27,500 bases of DNA from the NCBI GenBank assembly GCA_012295275.1, contig CM022679.1:12444415-12471914 (forward strand), read 5' to 3'. The notes under the pieces were generated by a model. It was not told the origin of the DNA, made no database searches, and saw only the letters and a list, made by a program, of their open reading frames with translations. Of the stretch, positions 9,066 through 20,166 are shown in pieces. Position numbers and translations under genes: made by a program. Positions within the stretch are counted from its first letter, which is position 1; the number at the start of each line of letters is the position of its first letter. Origin of the DNA: Chrysomallon squamiferum. Its lineage: Eukaryota; Mollusca; Gastropoda; Neomphalida; Peltospiridae.

Positions 9066-10000
9066 GCGTTCATATGTTCCTATTATTGTATGTATGCATT
9101 TATGTCTGTCTGTCTGTCTATATGTATAATCATATGCATATGAATATAAATGAAGATAGATAGACAATAGCTTATACCTATACGCCTTGATGAATATATT
9201 CTTGTCTGTTTAATCAGGTGCTTATAAACAATTCCAGTATGGATAAACGTGCTTTCTTCGTTAGAAGTAAAACGTAACTTCCAGAACATATGTTGTATGT
9301 TATACAGTTCCACCTGTGACATTAACATCAAATACTATACTGCATATGATTATAATTTGCCGTGTAAACTAATAAAAGTCATACTATGCTGGACTGCAGT
9401 TATCTCGTATGCACACACACATACCTGGTGGCACGGATATTTTTTTTTTTCCTTTCGTAATCTTTATCTGTATTTTCGGCAACAGAACATTTCTCACCGA
9501 CGCCAGGCATTTCTTTTTAACATATACAAAAAATTACATCTGGAAAGGAGAGCATCCTCTCCGATTAAATTTATTGCTGACGGTAGCGCCATATGGCAAT
9601 ACAAAAAAAAAACAGTTCTAAAGTGCAGTTAACTCGAGAGAAATTTAGTTTTAATAGTTTGGAAAATGAGACGAGGTAAAGTTAGAGATAATTGTAAAAA
9701 TTTTGCAGATAACTAGATATTAAATTGAGGCATAGCAGGCGAGGTGTCTTGGTAATCAACTAAACAAACCAGGCGATAACTCGCCAAAGTCATTGATCCC
9801 ATGAATAAAGATAACACACTGATGTCTATTCGACTCTTGGATAGCGCTTGTCTGCTGAATGGATCTCTCAGATTCATTGGAAATTCTCTTTTTTGCACCG
9901 AGAAGCTCATATCAAACTGGATATCACCTTTCATTCTTCTTGTAATCTTCAGTTACGTACAACTTTTCACTTAGTTGTCATATCGAGTTAGTTATCATTC
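9066..10000. other. Unique AT-rich sequence, no accepted gene
   Basis: Contains the longest open frame of the window (9249-9632 plus, 127 codons). It has no recognisable domain, includes homopolymer-derived Phe and Lys runs and overlaps a second frame. I treat it as chance. A 73-codon minus frame at 9713-9934 is also unrecognised. Confidence 0.5.
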
Positions 10001-10020
10001 TTTTTTTTTTTTTTTTTTTT
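10001..10020. repeat. Poly(T) tract, T20
   Basis: Twenty uninterrupted T on the plus strand, about 75 bp before an AAT array. Confidence 0.95.
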
Positions 10021-10092
10021 ATAGGACTTAACAAAATTCCAGAGATAGTTTTATGCCTGATGTCATTTATCTTAAACTTCTTATTTAAATTA

Positions 10093-10093
<1 letters not shown>

Positions 10094-10131
<38 letters not shown>

Positions 10132-10141
10132 TAATAATAAT
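10094..10141. repeat. (AAT)n microsatellite
   Basis: AAT units with one A-rich interruption near 10126-10131. Confidence 0.92.
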
Positions 10142-10776
<635 letters not shown>

Positions 10777-11383
10777 ACTGGCTTTTAATAATCGTTAATA
10801 CTAAAATATGCTGAGGTGTTGCTAACATTTTTTCGTTATATAGTCTAGGTTTCGTCTTTCTTACAAAATAATTAAGCACACAGTGATTAAAGCTGTGATG
10901 ATATGTACAAGTTTTATATTATAAACATATATCTACTTGCTGTACATTAACATGCTAAAACGTTTAACTGTTGTGAATGCATTTGCCATGCTAGATGGAT
11001 GCTGTATGTATTTACTGTATCAAAAACAGAATAACCAGATCAATTAGCATCTTTTTCGCGCATATTTCATTTCCTTGGATGCTAACAGGTGTCAAGCACT
11101 GTCAGAAACAACAAAAAATATCCATAACATAATTTGTTGCCCTTAGCGCTGATGGTCATTCTAGGTTAAGCATGGACAAATGTATATAATTTCAAAACAT
11201 TCACCATAATGAACTATTTACATTTTACTAACATGTCATCAATGGAGTTTCTGTCAGGCTAACAAAATAAACAGATTATATTTATATTTATTGGATGGTC
11301 GTATTTTTAACGAGTTGTCATGTAAAATGGTGAAATAATTTAATAAATACTTCTCTTTCTTCTCTGCCAATGCTATTACTATC
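10777..11383. other. Unique AT-rich sequence, no gene seen
   Basis: Non-repetitive spacer DNA. No coding or RNA-gene signature was found on either strand. Confidence 0.55.
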
Positions 11384-11466
11384 ATTCTTCTTCTGGTTCA
11401 TCATCTTCTTCTTTCTTCTTCTTCTTCTTCTTCTTTATTATTATTATTATTATTATTAGTTATTAT

Positions 11467-11498
<32 letters not shown>

Positions 11499-11499
11499 T
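11384..11499. repeat. Compound (TTC)-(TTA)-(TAG) trinucleotide microsatellite
   Basis: TTC repeats (11384-11435, interrupted) pass into TTA (about 11436-11466) and then about ten AGT/TAG units. Each block differs from its neighbour by one or two bases of the unit. Confidence 0.93.
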
Positions 11500-12360
11500 G
11501 TAGAGTACTAGACTTTCAACTCGATAGCTCTTGTTTATACATGGTAAGGATGGATGTGAATATTTACATGAAACTAACTGAAAAGAGTATTACATAAAAC
11601 TGCTCAAAAGAGACTTCACAAACCAATATTACGATTACAGTCTAGCAGCTGAATCTTACGAAGCGTGCTCATTACACTTTGCATTGCCATCACTTCAAAA
11701 CTTTTCCATTTCCATCCTCGATCCCAGAAGCATTTGGTATCTGTGATTATGCACATGACAAATATTCCTTGCAGCCAATCTTGAATGCTTGAATTAACTT
11801 AAGATAATGGCTGATATAAATAATTAACAGTCCTTTGACAAACATTAATGTCCAAACACTTGCAGTTACTTGATATATAATTTAGTTACTTTTTACCATG
11901 GGGGATTCTTGCGCAGATTTCCAAAAGGTTTGCGAAAGAGAGTGCTTTCTGAAAAAAAAAAAACAGTCTGTTATATAATTGTCTTTAATTACCAGCACCA
12001 CAATGATGATGATGGTGATGGTAGTAATGAGATGATACTGATGATCGTGGCTGGCCTTGATAATAAAAAGAACGATGGCAATGGCGATGGTGATGATTTC
12101 TTAACAGCTGCGCAACAAGATCTGAAATTCAAGAAGCAACACGCCATATGCTGTACAGGTCGTGTTATAATTTACGAAATGAGAAATATATTGCTTATTG
12201 ATAACGCATTGTGTTAGAAGAATTCATCGTGAAAACTTCATCGATATTGATCCAGTTGTTTATGACCTTTCATTCCACGGAACCATAATTCCCCAGGACT
12301 AAAACCCCAAATTATTCACTATGATAATCCCAGCATATTGTTAATAATTTAATCAGTTTC
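11500..12360. other. Unique sequence with cryptic GATG repeat, no accepted gene
   Basis: The part at about 12003-12098 is rich in GATG and GGTGAT words, a decayed simple repeat. The 115-codon plus frame at 11870-12217 runs through it and through an A-run, and its Asp/Asn/Gly content comes from the repeat. No domain was recognised. Confidence 0.5.
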
Positions 12361-12720
12361 TGCTACTGACAAAACCCGATTTCACATTAGAAGTCCGAGA
12401 AAAGTCGTCGGCCAATTAATCCTCGGGACACAGATATCAGTGTTATCCTTACTCCTCAGATCGATGTATTTAGCGAGTTTTAGAAAATACGTAATTTTGT
12501 ACTCGAGTGTTTTCCTCGGAGAATAACCGTCATATCACAGTAATGACTTCTGAAACTCGCCAACACGACATTAAACACACCATCATGAGCGAAGGCATGG
12601 ATAAGGCGATTAACAATTATCCAAGAACGTGCAGAAAAGGCCGTGATATCTGGTTCACAAAGTGGAGAAAAGAAATTCTAAGAAAAATAATCTTTGTCCG
12701 GTCGTGACTGGAGATAAATT
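12361..12720. other. CpG-retaining complex sequence block
   Basis: I count about 19 CpG in 360 bp with no simple repeat, against a CpG-poor background. It includes an ATCGAT core (12461-12466) and a CCAATTAATCC homeodomain-like site (about 12412-12422). A 66-codon frame (12507-12707 plus) lies within it but shows no family motif. Candidate conserved non-coding element or unrecognised exon. Confidence 0.3.
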
Positions 12721-13503
12721 ATTTTTAAAGAAAAAAAAAAAATAAAAATAATAAACAATACATATTAAGACTCACGCACACACACACACAGAGGTATTCA
12801 AATATAACTGCCATTTTAATGACTGTAATTTGTTGTGAGAAAAATAGTTTTGCTACTATTAATATTGCTATTGCTACTGCAACTACTAATGGTGCTGCTG
12901 CTGTTTTCTGGTAGTATTACTACTACTGCTAGTGTGCTTCTTTTACCACGAGTACCAATGCTCTTACTATTTTATATTATTTATTTATTTATTATTATTA
13001 TTAACTTTTTATATTATCATCATCTTATTACAGCATAATCATAGCAATAGTTTTAAAAAAAAATATTTAACTGAAGAATATGATATGTATATATATATAT
13101 ACATGTATAAAGAGAATGACAGAGAGCTAGCTATGCATTATACATCAAGATGTTGTTTGCAAATTTACAATGACAGAACACAACACAAACAGTTCCTGCG
13201 TGGTTGGCTGGTTCACTGCAGATAAAGAATCGACCCTGTGGTTCATTAGTGCCGGTTCCTAGACATGCGGTCAGGTCTGCACTGAACAGGTAATACAGGA
13301 ATGAATAGCACAAGTAGCAGATTGGCAGGTGTATAAGCATATCTTTCCCTAAGGCTTGTTATTTTAAATGAAATGTGCGGTACGTCCTCCTTTTAATCAA
13401 TTCATCACGCTTCAGCCACCTAATACCTCGAAGTGTCGAACAAGTGGATACCATACAAAATTAACACAGGATGCTCGATAGGTGGCGCTAGGTATATGTG
13501 AAA
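12721..13503. other. AT-rich sequence with A-tract, short CA run and cryptic TAC/TGC repeats
   Basis: Includes a short A-rich tract (about 12730-12753), a short CA run (about 12777-12790) and impure CTA/CTG trinucleotides (12850-12935). A short TA run lies at 13087-13102. Frames at 12835-13038, 12932-13225 and 13131-13340 have no recognisable domain. Confidence 0.55.
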
Positions 13504-13539
13504 TTGGTGGCATGGATGGCATAGGTGGCATTATTGGCA
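13504..13539. repeat. Four tandem 9-bp units ending in TGGCA
   Basis: The units TTGGTGGCA, TGGATGGCA, TAGGTGGCA and TTATTGGCA follow each other without gaps, and a similar GGTGGC word occurs just upstream near 13481. Nine is a multiple of three, but no frame through it is convincing. Confidence 0.75.
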
Positions 13540-13777
13540 TGGGACTCACTGCTCAAGATGTAACATACATCGTCTGATGAACATTTTGTATAGGCGGGAT
13601 AGTTTAGTGACCATAATACTTAGTTTTATAAATTAAATATTTTATAATATTGTATTAAAATTGCCGTATCATATAATACTGTAATTTATCTGCGTTATGC
13701 TATTAAAATTACAGTGTTAAAACACTAAATATAATATTACCATTTTAAATATTTTCATAATAAGAGATTTAGATATC
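13540..13777. other. Very AT-rich sequence, no gene seen
   Basis: Mostly TAAATAT and ATTAAAAT words with no clear period. It could be the eroded interior of the transposon-like element whose end is annotated next, but no matching opposite end was found. Confidence 0.4.
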
Positions 13778-13822
13778 AACGGACTTTTCCATGTTTGTCC
13801 GTTAAATCGAGGATTTACTGTA
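13778..13822. mobile_element. Possible terminal fragment of a pogo/Tigger-like DNA transposon
   Basis: Read on the minus strand the block starts TA-CAGTAAATCCTCGATT followed by AACGGAC. This resembles the CAGTAAA-type termini of pogo/Tigger-like elements, which duplicate a TA target. A subterminal hairpin AACGGAC (13778-13784) / GTCCGTT (13797-13803) is perfect. No opposite terminal inverted repeat or transposase was found, so it would be a solo end or an eroded MITE. The family resemblance is from memory. Confidence 0.3.
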
Positions 13823-14134
13823 TTCGGATATCAGGCCAAGCAGACGAAAGGACGAGCACAGTAATAAACCGGGGGTTGTCTTATAGCTGATAACAGAGTA
13901 AGGAAGCCAGTTAGGAAAATAGCCAACAACAAACACAAGATTAAAGATAAAAGAAAAGAAAAGGTAGGGGAAAAAAACAGGTTAAATGTCATGACTGAAA
14001 TATTACTTTGGAACTAGCTATATTAACGATATCGGATTTATCGTTACATCCTGTAGAGTAAAAAAATCAAAAAATTACTTCAGACTTAACATTTGAAAAA
14101 ATCAGTGAAAGTGAAATGTGATTTGATATGGAAA
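13823..14134. other. Unique sequence leading into a minisatellite
   Basis: Non-repetitive at first. From about 14095 GTGAAA and TGATATGG words may be eroded first units of the 28-bp repeat. Confidence 0.5.
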
Positions 14135-14471
14135 ACTGCAAAAACTGGATTTAATTTGAAATACTGAAAAAAATGCTTATGTTATGGAATGCTGTAAAAA
14201 GTGGGTTTAATGTGGAATAATGTAAAACGTCGGTTTAATAAAAACTACTGTAAAATGTGTGTTTTATAAAACATATTGTAACATGTGGGTTTTATAAAAA
14301 AAAATAATACTGTAAAAGGTGGGTTTAATATCAAATAAATACTGTAAAACGTGGGTTTAATATCAAATACTGTTGGCATAATTTAAATATTGTAAAACGT
14401 GAGTTTAATAAGAAACACTGCAAAAGATATTTTTGTATGAAATACTGCAAAAAGAGGGTTTAACATAATAT
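14135..14471. repeat. Degenerate 28-bp minisatellite, about 12 units
   Basis: Units begin ACTG and follow the pattern ACTGTAAAACGTGGGTTTAA plus about eight A/T-rich bases. Five of the first units are exactly 28 bp, and later ones range from about 20 to 32 bp through A-rich insertions and deletions. The GTGGGTTTAAT core is the best conserved part. Each unit is mutated differently, so this is an old array. It has no sequence in common with the 23-bp array at 5789-6312. Confidence 0.88.
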
Positions 14472-15957
14472 ATTTTATTTCACATTTAAACTGATGAAAA
14501 GTGGTATTTCGTGTAACATGCGAAATTATTTGAGAAGTTACATTCTGCTAAAGATTATTAGTAAACACTTGCTACCATAAATCATTGAACTGAATTCAAA
14601 TAACTAAAAACTTCAGCAATATTTTATAAATATAAATTCACCTATTACAGTAGTGAACTATTTTTCAAATTGATTTCGTAGCACCCCGAATATTCAGAAC
14701 GTTTTATGCTACATTTAGTTTGGTATTAGTTCATTGAATATGGAAGTATATATCTCTATAGTTTTGCTTCAGTGATTAAATTGTTCAAGCAAATTAATGA
14801 AACTACAGACTGAGAGTACTAATGATCATAAAATATTCGTGGGATCATCAATCCTTCTGAATTCTCGGGGTGCTTCGAAAACATTTTTTTAGCTCCTGAA
14901 CTGATAAAAATATTAAGATAATAAATAAAAGAACAGCATACATGTACTGCCACGTTACACACATCATAACTGAAGACATGATTTATAATACAAATTATAC
15001 CCATATCTCAATACACCGTGATTCTAACGGTTATATTAATCACACTGTTGTCATTTAATGATTATAATGTAAATATATGAACTAGTGGACTACCATAGAA
15101 TAGTAACAAGGAATCGTTTATTCAAACCTTTCTGCGGATCAAGAAGCACAAAATTAGTTTCTGAATTAAATTTTGTGACACTGGCTGAAACGACAAATAG
15201 CGTTCGACAGTCGACAAGAAACCTATATAACATACGGACATTAGTCTCGGTTTTCAGAAGTGCTCCCTAACAGCCATTTAATCTGCACTTATTTTCTCTC
15301 ATTTGGCTCCTACATTAGATTAGTCTGCGCTGTATCTTGGCGAAAAATCCGTTCCTGGCAGTTCCATAAATATTTAATACATTCACTTTAGAAAGGACAT
15401 CTGTGTTAGACGCTAGGTATTTAAGTTATATCTATTCTTAACAGACCTCACTGAAACTGAATAATGTATTTTCTTTTTCTTTTTTTTTTTTCTATTCTAT
15501 AATAATAATAATAATAATAATAATAAGGACGACCGAACCAACATACCAAATAGACGTCTGAAAATCCGTCCAACATTTAACGTAATGCAGATCTCAGCCA
15601 CAAGAAATAACATAAAACAACGCGCTCTGGCTGTTTAATGAGAATAGTAAAATAGGTTTTGTCTGTATGGAGTTATTCACTCCAGAAGCATAAAGCTAAG
15701 AAACACGAATTGATATCCCCACCTTGTCTGAGTGAACAGTCTAAACAGAAACAATGTCTCTGTGTAAAAGAAAGGAAAATGAAACAGAAACAAAAGCCAG
15801 TATTAAACCGAGAAAATGAGAAAAGAGAAAGAAATATAAAGATATTCCCATATGGACCGTCCAACAGATATCATAAATGAGCTTGAGAAAAAAAAAAAAA
15901 AAAAGAGAGATAGACAGTCACAGAGGCAGAAAAGATAAAGACATAAATAATAACGAG

Positions 15958-15960
<3 letters not shown>
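14472..15960. other. Unique AT-rich sequence, no accepted gene
   Basis: Contains a C-interrupted T-rich tract near 15473-15492, an AAT9 microsatellite at 15500-15526 and an A18 tract near 15887-15904. Short frames at 14819-15004, 15085-15270 and 15659-15880 have no domain signature. The last is Lys/Glu-rich because the DNA is purine-rich. Confidence 0.5.

Positions 15961-16028
<68 letters not shown>
15961..16028. repeat. (GA)34 microsatellite
   Basis: An uninterrupted GA tract of 68 bp on the plus strand. The 103-codon frame crossing it (poly-RE) is an artefact. Confidence 0.97.
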
Positions 16029-16033
<5 letters not shown>

Positions 16034-17589
16034 GGATTCTCACACGTGAAATACTAAAAGCCATGATCCTGTCAGTATTGTTTGTTCATCTTCATAATAT
16101 CCAAGATCAGATTTTCATTATTACAGTAAACAGTGTAAATAAATACCTGAGCGTAGATGAAATGAAAGTCCGTCAAAGAACTCTTTAATGTTTCGACGGT
16201 ATCTTCATCACAGAGCTTCATTAACCGATTTTTCTAGGTTGTACGTTATTTATCTTTATATCGCACGAGCGCAAAAGAAATTAATTTACTTTGTATCATT
16301 TTGAAACGTCTTTGATGATCGTTATAACGTGTTAATTGACAGTTTGTATTTTTTTTTTTTTTTTTTTTTATTTAAAAACTTAAAATAAGCTAATACAAAA
16401 AATAATATTTCAGATGATAATTATGGTCGTGTGAACTTTGATATAACCAGTTTGTTTCTAATCCATGAGTGCCAATGAACTCATAAACTATACGCACGTG
16501 TATTGTCAATGTCATTACACAATTACCCGAGAAAACTAGAATAAGACCAGCAAACATCGAACTCCATTATCTAGTCGTATTTCAGCAACACAATCATTTA
16601 TCTGTCAACATCATTGTGATTTTGTTGTTTGAATAACACTGCAACGAAATAATATTTCTATGCCTTTTGGATATGTATTTAAATTTTCATGCGTTAACAG
16701 AAATTTCAATTCTCGAAAGAATATTGCTCTTTTTTTGTTTTTGAAAAGGACATTATTATTTATGATGTTACCTTGTATCTTCAACACTTTGTGGATAATT
16801 GAATATCGCACTTGCGTGATGACAGTAGCGTATTTCAGAAATGTTTCCTTGCTTGGTTCCTGGCTTATAGATTAAAACAATTCTTCAAACTCATTCCATT
16901 AATTTGTTATGAGTCACGCGATACGTTGTAGAGAAGTATGTTATTTAATAATACCAACTGTGTACAAACCTACCTTACTGCCTTACCTAATTTAATGAAT
17001 GTACATATTATTAATAATAATAACAAGAAGAATAAGAAGAAAAAAACTAGAAGAACAAGAAGCACCAGAACCAGAACAAGAAGACAGCATTAACAGACTG
17101 AAAGGTGAATCTATTCATCAGTATGGTTTAATTAAATAAATAATACAAATATATTTGCATTCTCCATTTGATATGTATATAAAACACATCTCTAATAATT
17201 AAATTAAATATTCATGAGAGTGATTGTCTATGGCTATCATGCGCGTTATTTTGATTAAATTAATATATAGGAATATAATTATGTGTGAGTGTGTGCATTA
17301 CTGAAAGTTTGTTTAGATTCTAGACAAGTTCACATGCACTTACTGCAGTAATAATCACAAGTCACTGCGTATAAAAGTGTGACTGGCACTGATCTTTAAG
17401 CAGAACGCAGACATGCAAACTAACAATGATGATGGAAATATTATGGATGTTGATCTCAATAAGAGAAGTTTATGTTCAAATATGATTATCGTGGGCAGAA
17501 GCGCCGATTTCGCTTGAGAATTCTGACAAAAGCAGAATAAAAGATTTACTTTGTAGGCCTGAATAGATATTAAACACTCTCGATCTCAG
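16029..17589. other. Unique AT-rich sequence, no accepted gene
   Basis: Includes a T21 tract (16349-16369) and a purine-rich cryptic repeat of AAG, AGAACA and ACCAGA words at about 17011-17090. Frames at 16611-16811 and 16660-16875 overlap on opposite strands and show no domain. Confidence 0.5.
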
Positions 17590-17660
17590 CACACACACAC
17601 ACACACGCACTCACACACACATAAACACACGCAAGCACGCGCACGCACACACACACACAT
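17590..17660. repeat. Impure (AC)n microsatellite
   Basis: CA repeats interrupted by GC, TC and TAAA. The CGCACGCA part is alternating purine-pyrimidine and could adopt Z-DNA. Confidence 0.93.
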
Positions 17661-18267
17661 TCATTAATATTTTGTATCGGTTTCTTCTGGGGAGAGAAGA
17701 AAACTCGCAGCGAATAGTTCACATGTCAGAGACGAATATTTCACAGTTCGTCTGAGATACACAATCATGTTCGAAATATATGCTCGACCAGGGAGGAGTA
17801 TATCTTGTATTTTACTTGACTACAACTGGTAAAACTCTAAATTCTATACCGACAAATAGTATTTGCTACAGTGGAAGCAAATAGCAAGCGGCGTTATAAA
17901 AAAGAGAGTTTAAAAAAAAAAAAAAAAAAAGCAAGTGAGGTAATAATGTGTACATTTAAACAGCCCGGCTGTGTTTATTCTGCTGCTTTTAAGGATATTT
18001 TACAGTGATTCCGTGACGTCACAGCTATAGGATAAGGTTAAGTGTTGCCTGCAATCCCCATATGTGTTGTTAACTGTAAGTCAGGCGTCCGTGTGTGTTT
18101 AATAAGCTACTGTCGAAACCGTCGCCATTGGCGTTTTGAAAGCATGTTGTCAAAGGTTGTCATGACATTACAAGATCTCAGTAATGGTGTTATCAGAAAG
18201 TAATTTAAACTACAAATACAGTCTACAGCAGGATCATATTGTTCTGTAGGAAACGTAGTTCAGAACA
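17661..18267. other. Unique sequence with A19 tract and CRE-bearing segment
   Basis: An A19 tract is at 17912-17930. From about 17960 to 18190 the sequence is more complex and less AT-biased. It carries a perfect CRE palindrome and a CCATTGG word (about 18124-18130). No open frame was accepted. It could be a small regulatory segment. Confidence 0.4.
18013..18022. promoter_or_regulatory. Perfect CRE palindrome GTGACGTCAC
   Basis: A ten-base palindrome containing the full TGACGTCA site for CREB/ATF dimers. It is one of only two full sites seen in the window and lies in a comparatively complex segment, which slightly favours a functional site. No adjacent TATA box or gene was identified. Confidence 0.35.
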
Positions 18268-18350
18268 ATAACAACAACAATAATATTAATAATAACATTA
18301 ACAATAAAAACAACAATAATAACAATAGTAACAACAGAAGTAACGACAGC
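18268..18350. repeat. Impure (AAC)/(AAT) trinucleotide microsatellite
   Basis: Interspersed AAC, AAT, AAG and GAC units with frequent substitutions, probably an old array of the same kind as 4356-4535. Confidence 0.85.
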
Positions 18351-19074
18351 AAGAGCACCATACTGTTTTCTTTTCCTGTTTTTTATTTATTCATTTATTT
18401 ATTTATTTCCATATTTTGTTCGTTTAATAATGAGTGAAGTGTGAAATTACAATTTTATACCTAAAGAATAGAATAAATAGAATAAATGGAATAGAATAAT
18501 AAAATAATAGTAATAATAATTTTAAGGTCCACATTTTATCATATCTGTATTCATTTCAGATTCACTTAAGACGAATTCCAATGATAATTCAGCCAACAAC
18601 TCCTCTCAGTTAATCCAACCAAAACTAAAGAATCTATCACAGCAGAAAATCTTAAAATCATACCTTTTCATCTCATTTCTCCGGAACTTCATCACACTGG
18701 TTAATGTATTTTATTTATAGTGATGATAAAATTAGGCTTCTCTTCATTATTTCTTCGTTTATATTGCTGCATCAGTATGCAGTATTTTGCATTTAATGAC
18801 TCCATTTCATTGCATAGTCTGTACATTCCTACACAGTCTGTAGATTTCAGCCAACAGCTTTTTAAAATCTAGTTTAATTTATTTCAGTCTCAAAGTTTCA
18901 CTGCTTCTTTGCGTTTCGAATATTAATGATCACTTTTGTTACTGAAAATTATTAATTTGATGTTATAATTAAATAAATTACAAGCGATATGGCACAGACG
19001 TTTGTTATCTAGTTTTTTAAATAATAGATATGGTTAAAGTTTTTGGATGTGTCTGTATTTATTTATTTATTTAT
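18351..19074. other. AT-rich sequence with TTTA and AATAG repeats, no gene seen
   Basis: TTTA tetranucleotides occur at about 18384-18408 and 19056-19077, and an AATAG/AATAA rhythm at about 18467-18515. The rest is unique. Confidence 0.55.
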
Positions 19075-19188
19075 TTAGTTAGTTCGTTAGATAGTTAGTC
19101 AGATAGTTTGTTAGTTTTTATATTTATACTATTAGTTAGTTCGTTAGATAGTTAGTCAGATAGTTTGTTAGTTTTTATATTTATACTA
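19075..19188. repeat. Perfect 57-bp tandem duplication
   Basis: Positions 19075-19131 are repeated exactly as 19132-19188. The unit starts TTAGTTAGTTCGTTAGATAG and contains internal TTAG/TCAG tetranucleotide words. Complete identity between copies indicates a recent duplication or slippage event, possibly polymorphic, unlike the eroded minisatellites elsewhere here. Confidence 0.93.
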
Positions 19189-19192
19189 CTAC

Positions 19193-19228
<36 letters not shown>

Positions 19229-19283
19229 ATATTTTATTTTTATTTTTGTCTTGACAGTAATGAACATGTTTCATTAGCAATTT

Positions 19284-19368
<85 letters not shown>
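19189..19368. repeat. (ATT)n followed by (TC)41 microsatellite
   Basis: ATT units occupy about 19192-19227. After a 58-bp spacer an uninterrupted TC tract covers 19286-19368. The poly-RE and poly-SL frames across it are artefacts. Confidence 0.95.
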
Positions 19369-19376
<8 letters not shown>

Positions 19377-20005
19377 ATTCATGTTTGTATGTTTTTGCGT
19401 GCATGTTTTTGCCTGCAAAAGTCAAAGAAAAATTGAAAAAACTGTTAAGAGAGTTTAATAATAGAAAAGTAGAAAAGATGGAAGAAAAGAAATAACGACG
19501 AGAAAGACAGAAAAAACCCAGATATAGACAGAGAGACCAACAAATACAGATGAGAGATGATATGTATAATATCAACTTGTTTGCACATCTAGAAATATGT
19601 GTTTGTATCGTAGAATGATGGCAGTTTAATGTCTGCATGAACTATTGACACCCGATTTTTTTAACCCATTTTAGTAATAAACTAATGTTTTCTTGACAGC
19701 GTTTAAAACATTTTTAATTTAAAAGATATTAGTGTCAATTTTTTTTTGGGGGGGGGGATAATGATAATATGATATAAATAAAAATATCTTTATTGCAACC
19801 TCATTTTTCTTTAGAAGCAATGATTATTTCTTTTAAGTTATGTTATTGTTTAATGATCTTTCCAAGTGCAAGTACTTTAACGTTGGATACTATAAGCATA
19901 TAGTATAGGCTGGAATGTGAAAAAGCACAAAGGGCTCACCGATGAGAGTTGACTTTGTAATATATAACATTTGAGAAGATTGTTCTATTTCTATCTGTAG
20001 CTGCA
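19369..20005. other. Unique sequence with T9-G10 junction, no gene seen
   Basis: A run of nine T followed by ten G (19739-19757) is the only long G-run in the window. The 70- and 87-codon frames at 19283-19495 and 19375-19638 have no domain signature. Confidence 0.5.

Positions 20006-20166
<161 letters not shown>

Noticed and set aside
9249-9632. 127-codon plus-strand open frame, the longest in the window
   Set aside because: No recognisable domain, Phe and Lys runs come from T and A homopolymers, an overlapping frame is equally open, and such a length is plausible by chance in this much DNA.
11870-12217. 115-codon frame with an Asp/Gly-rich middle
   Set aside because: The Asp/Gly part is a decayed GATG repeat and the frame also passes through an A-run.
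12507-12707. 66-codon frame in a CpG-retaining segment
   Set aside because: Basic and plausible in composition but with no family motif. The segment is better described as possible conserved non-coding DNA.
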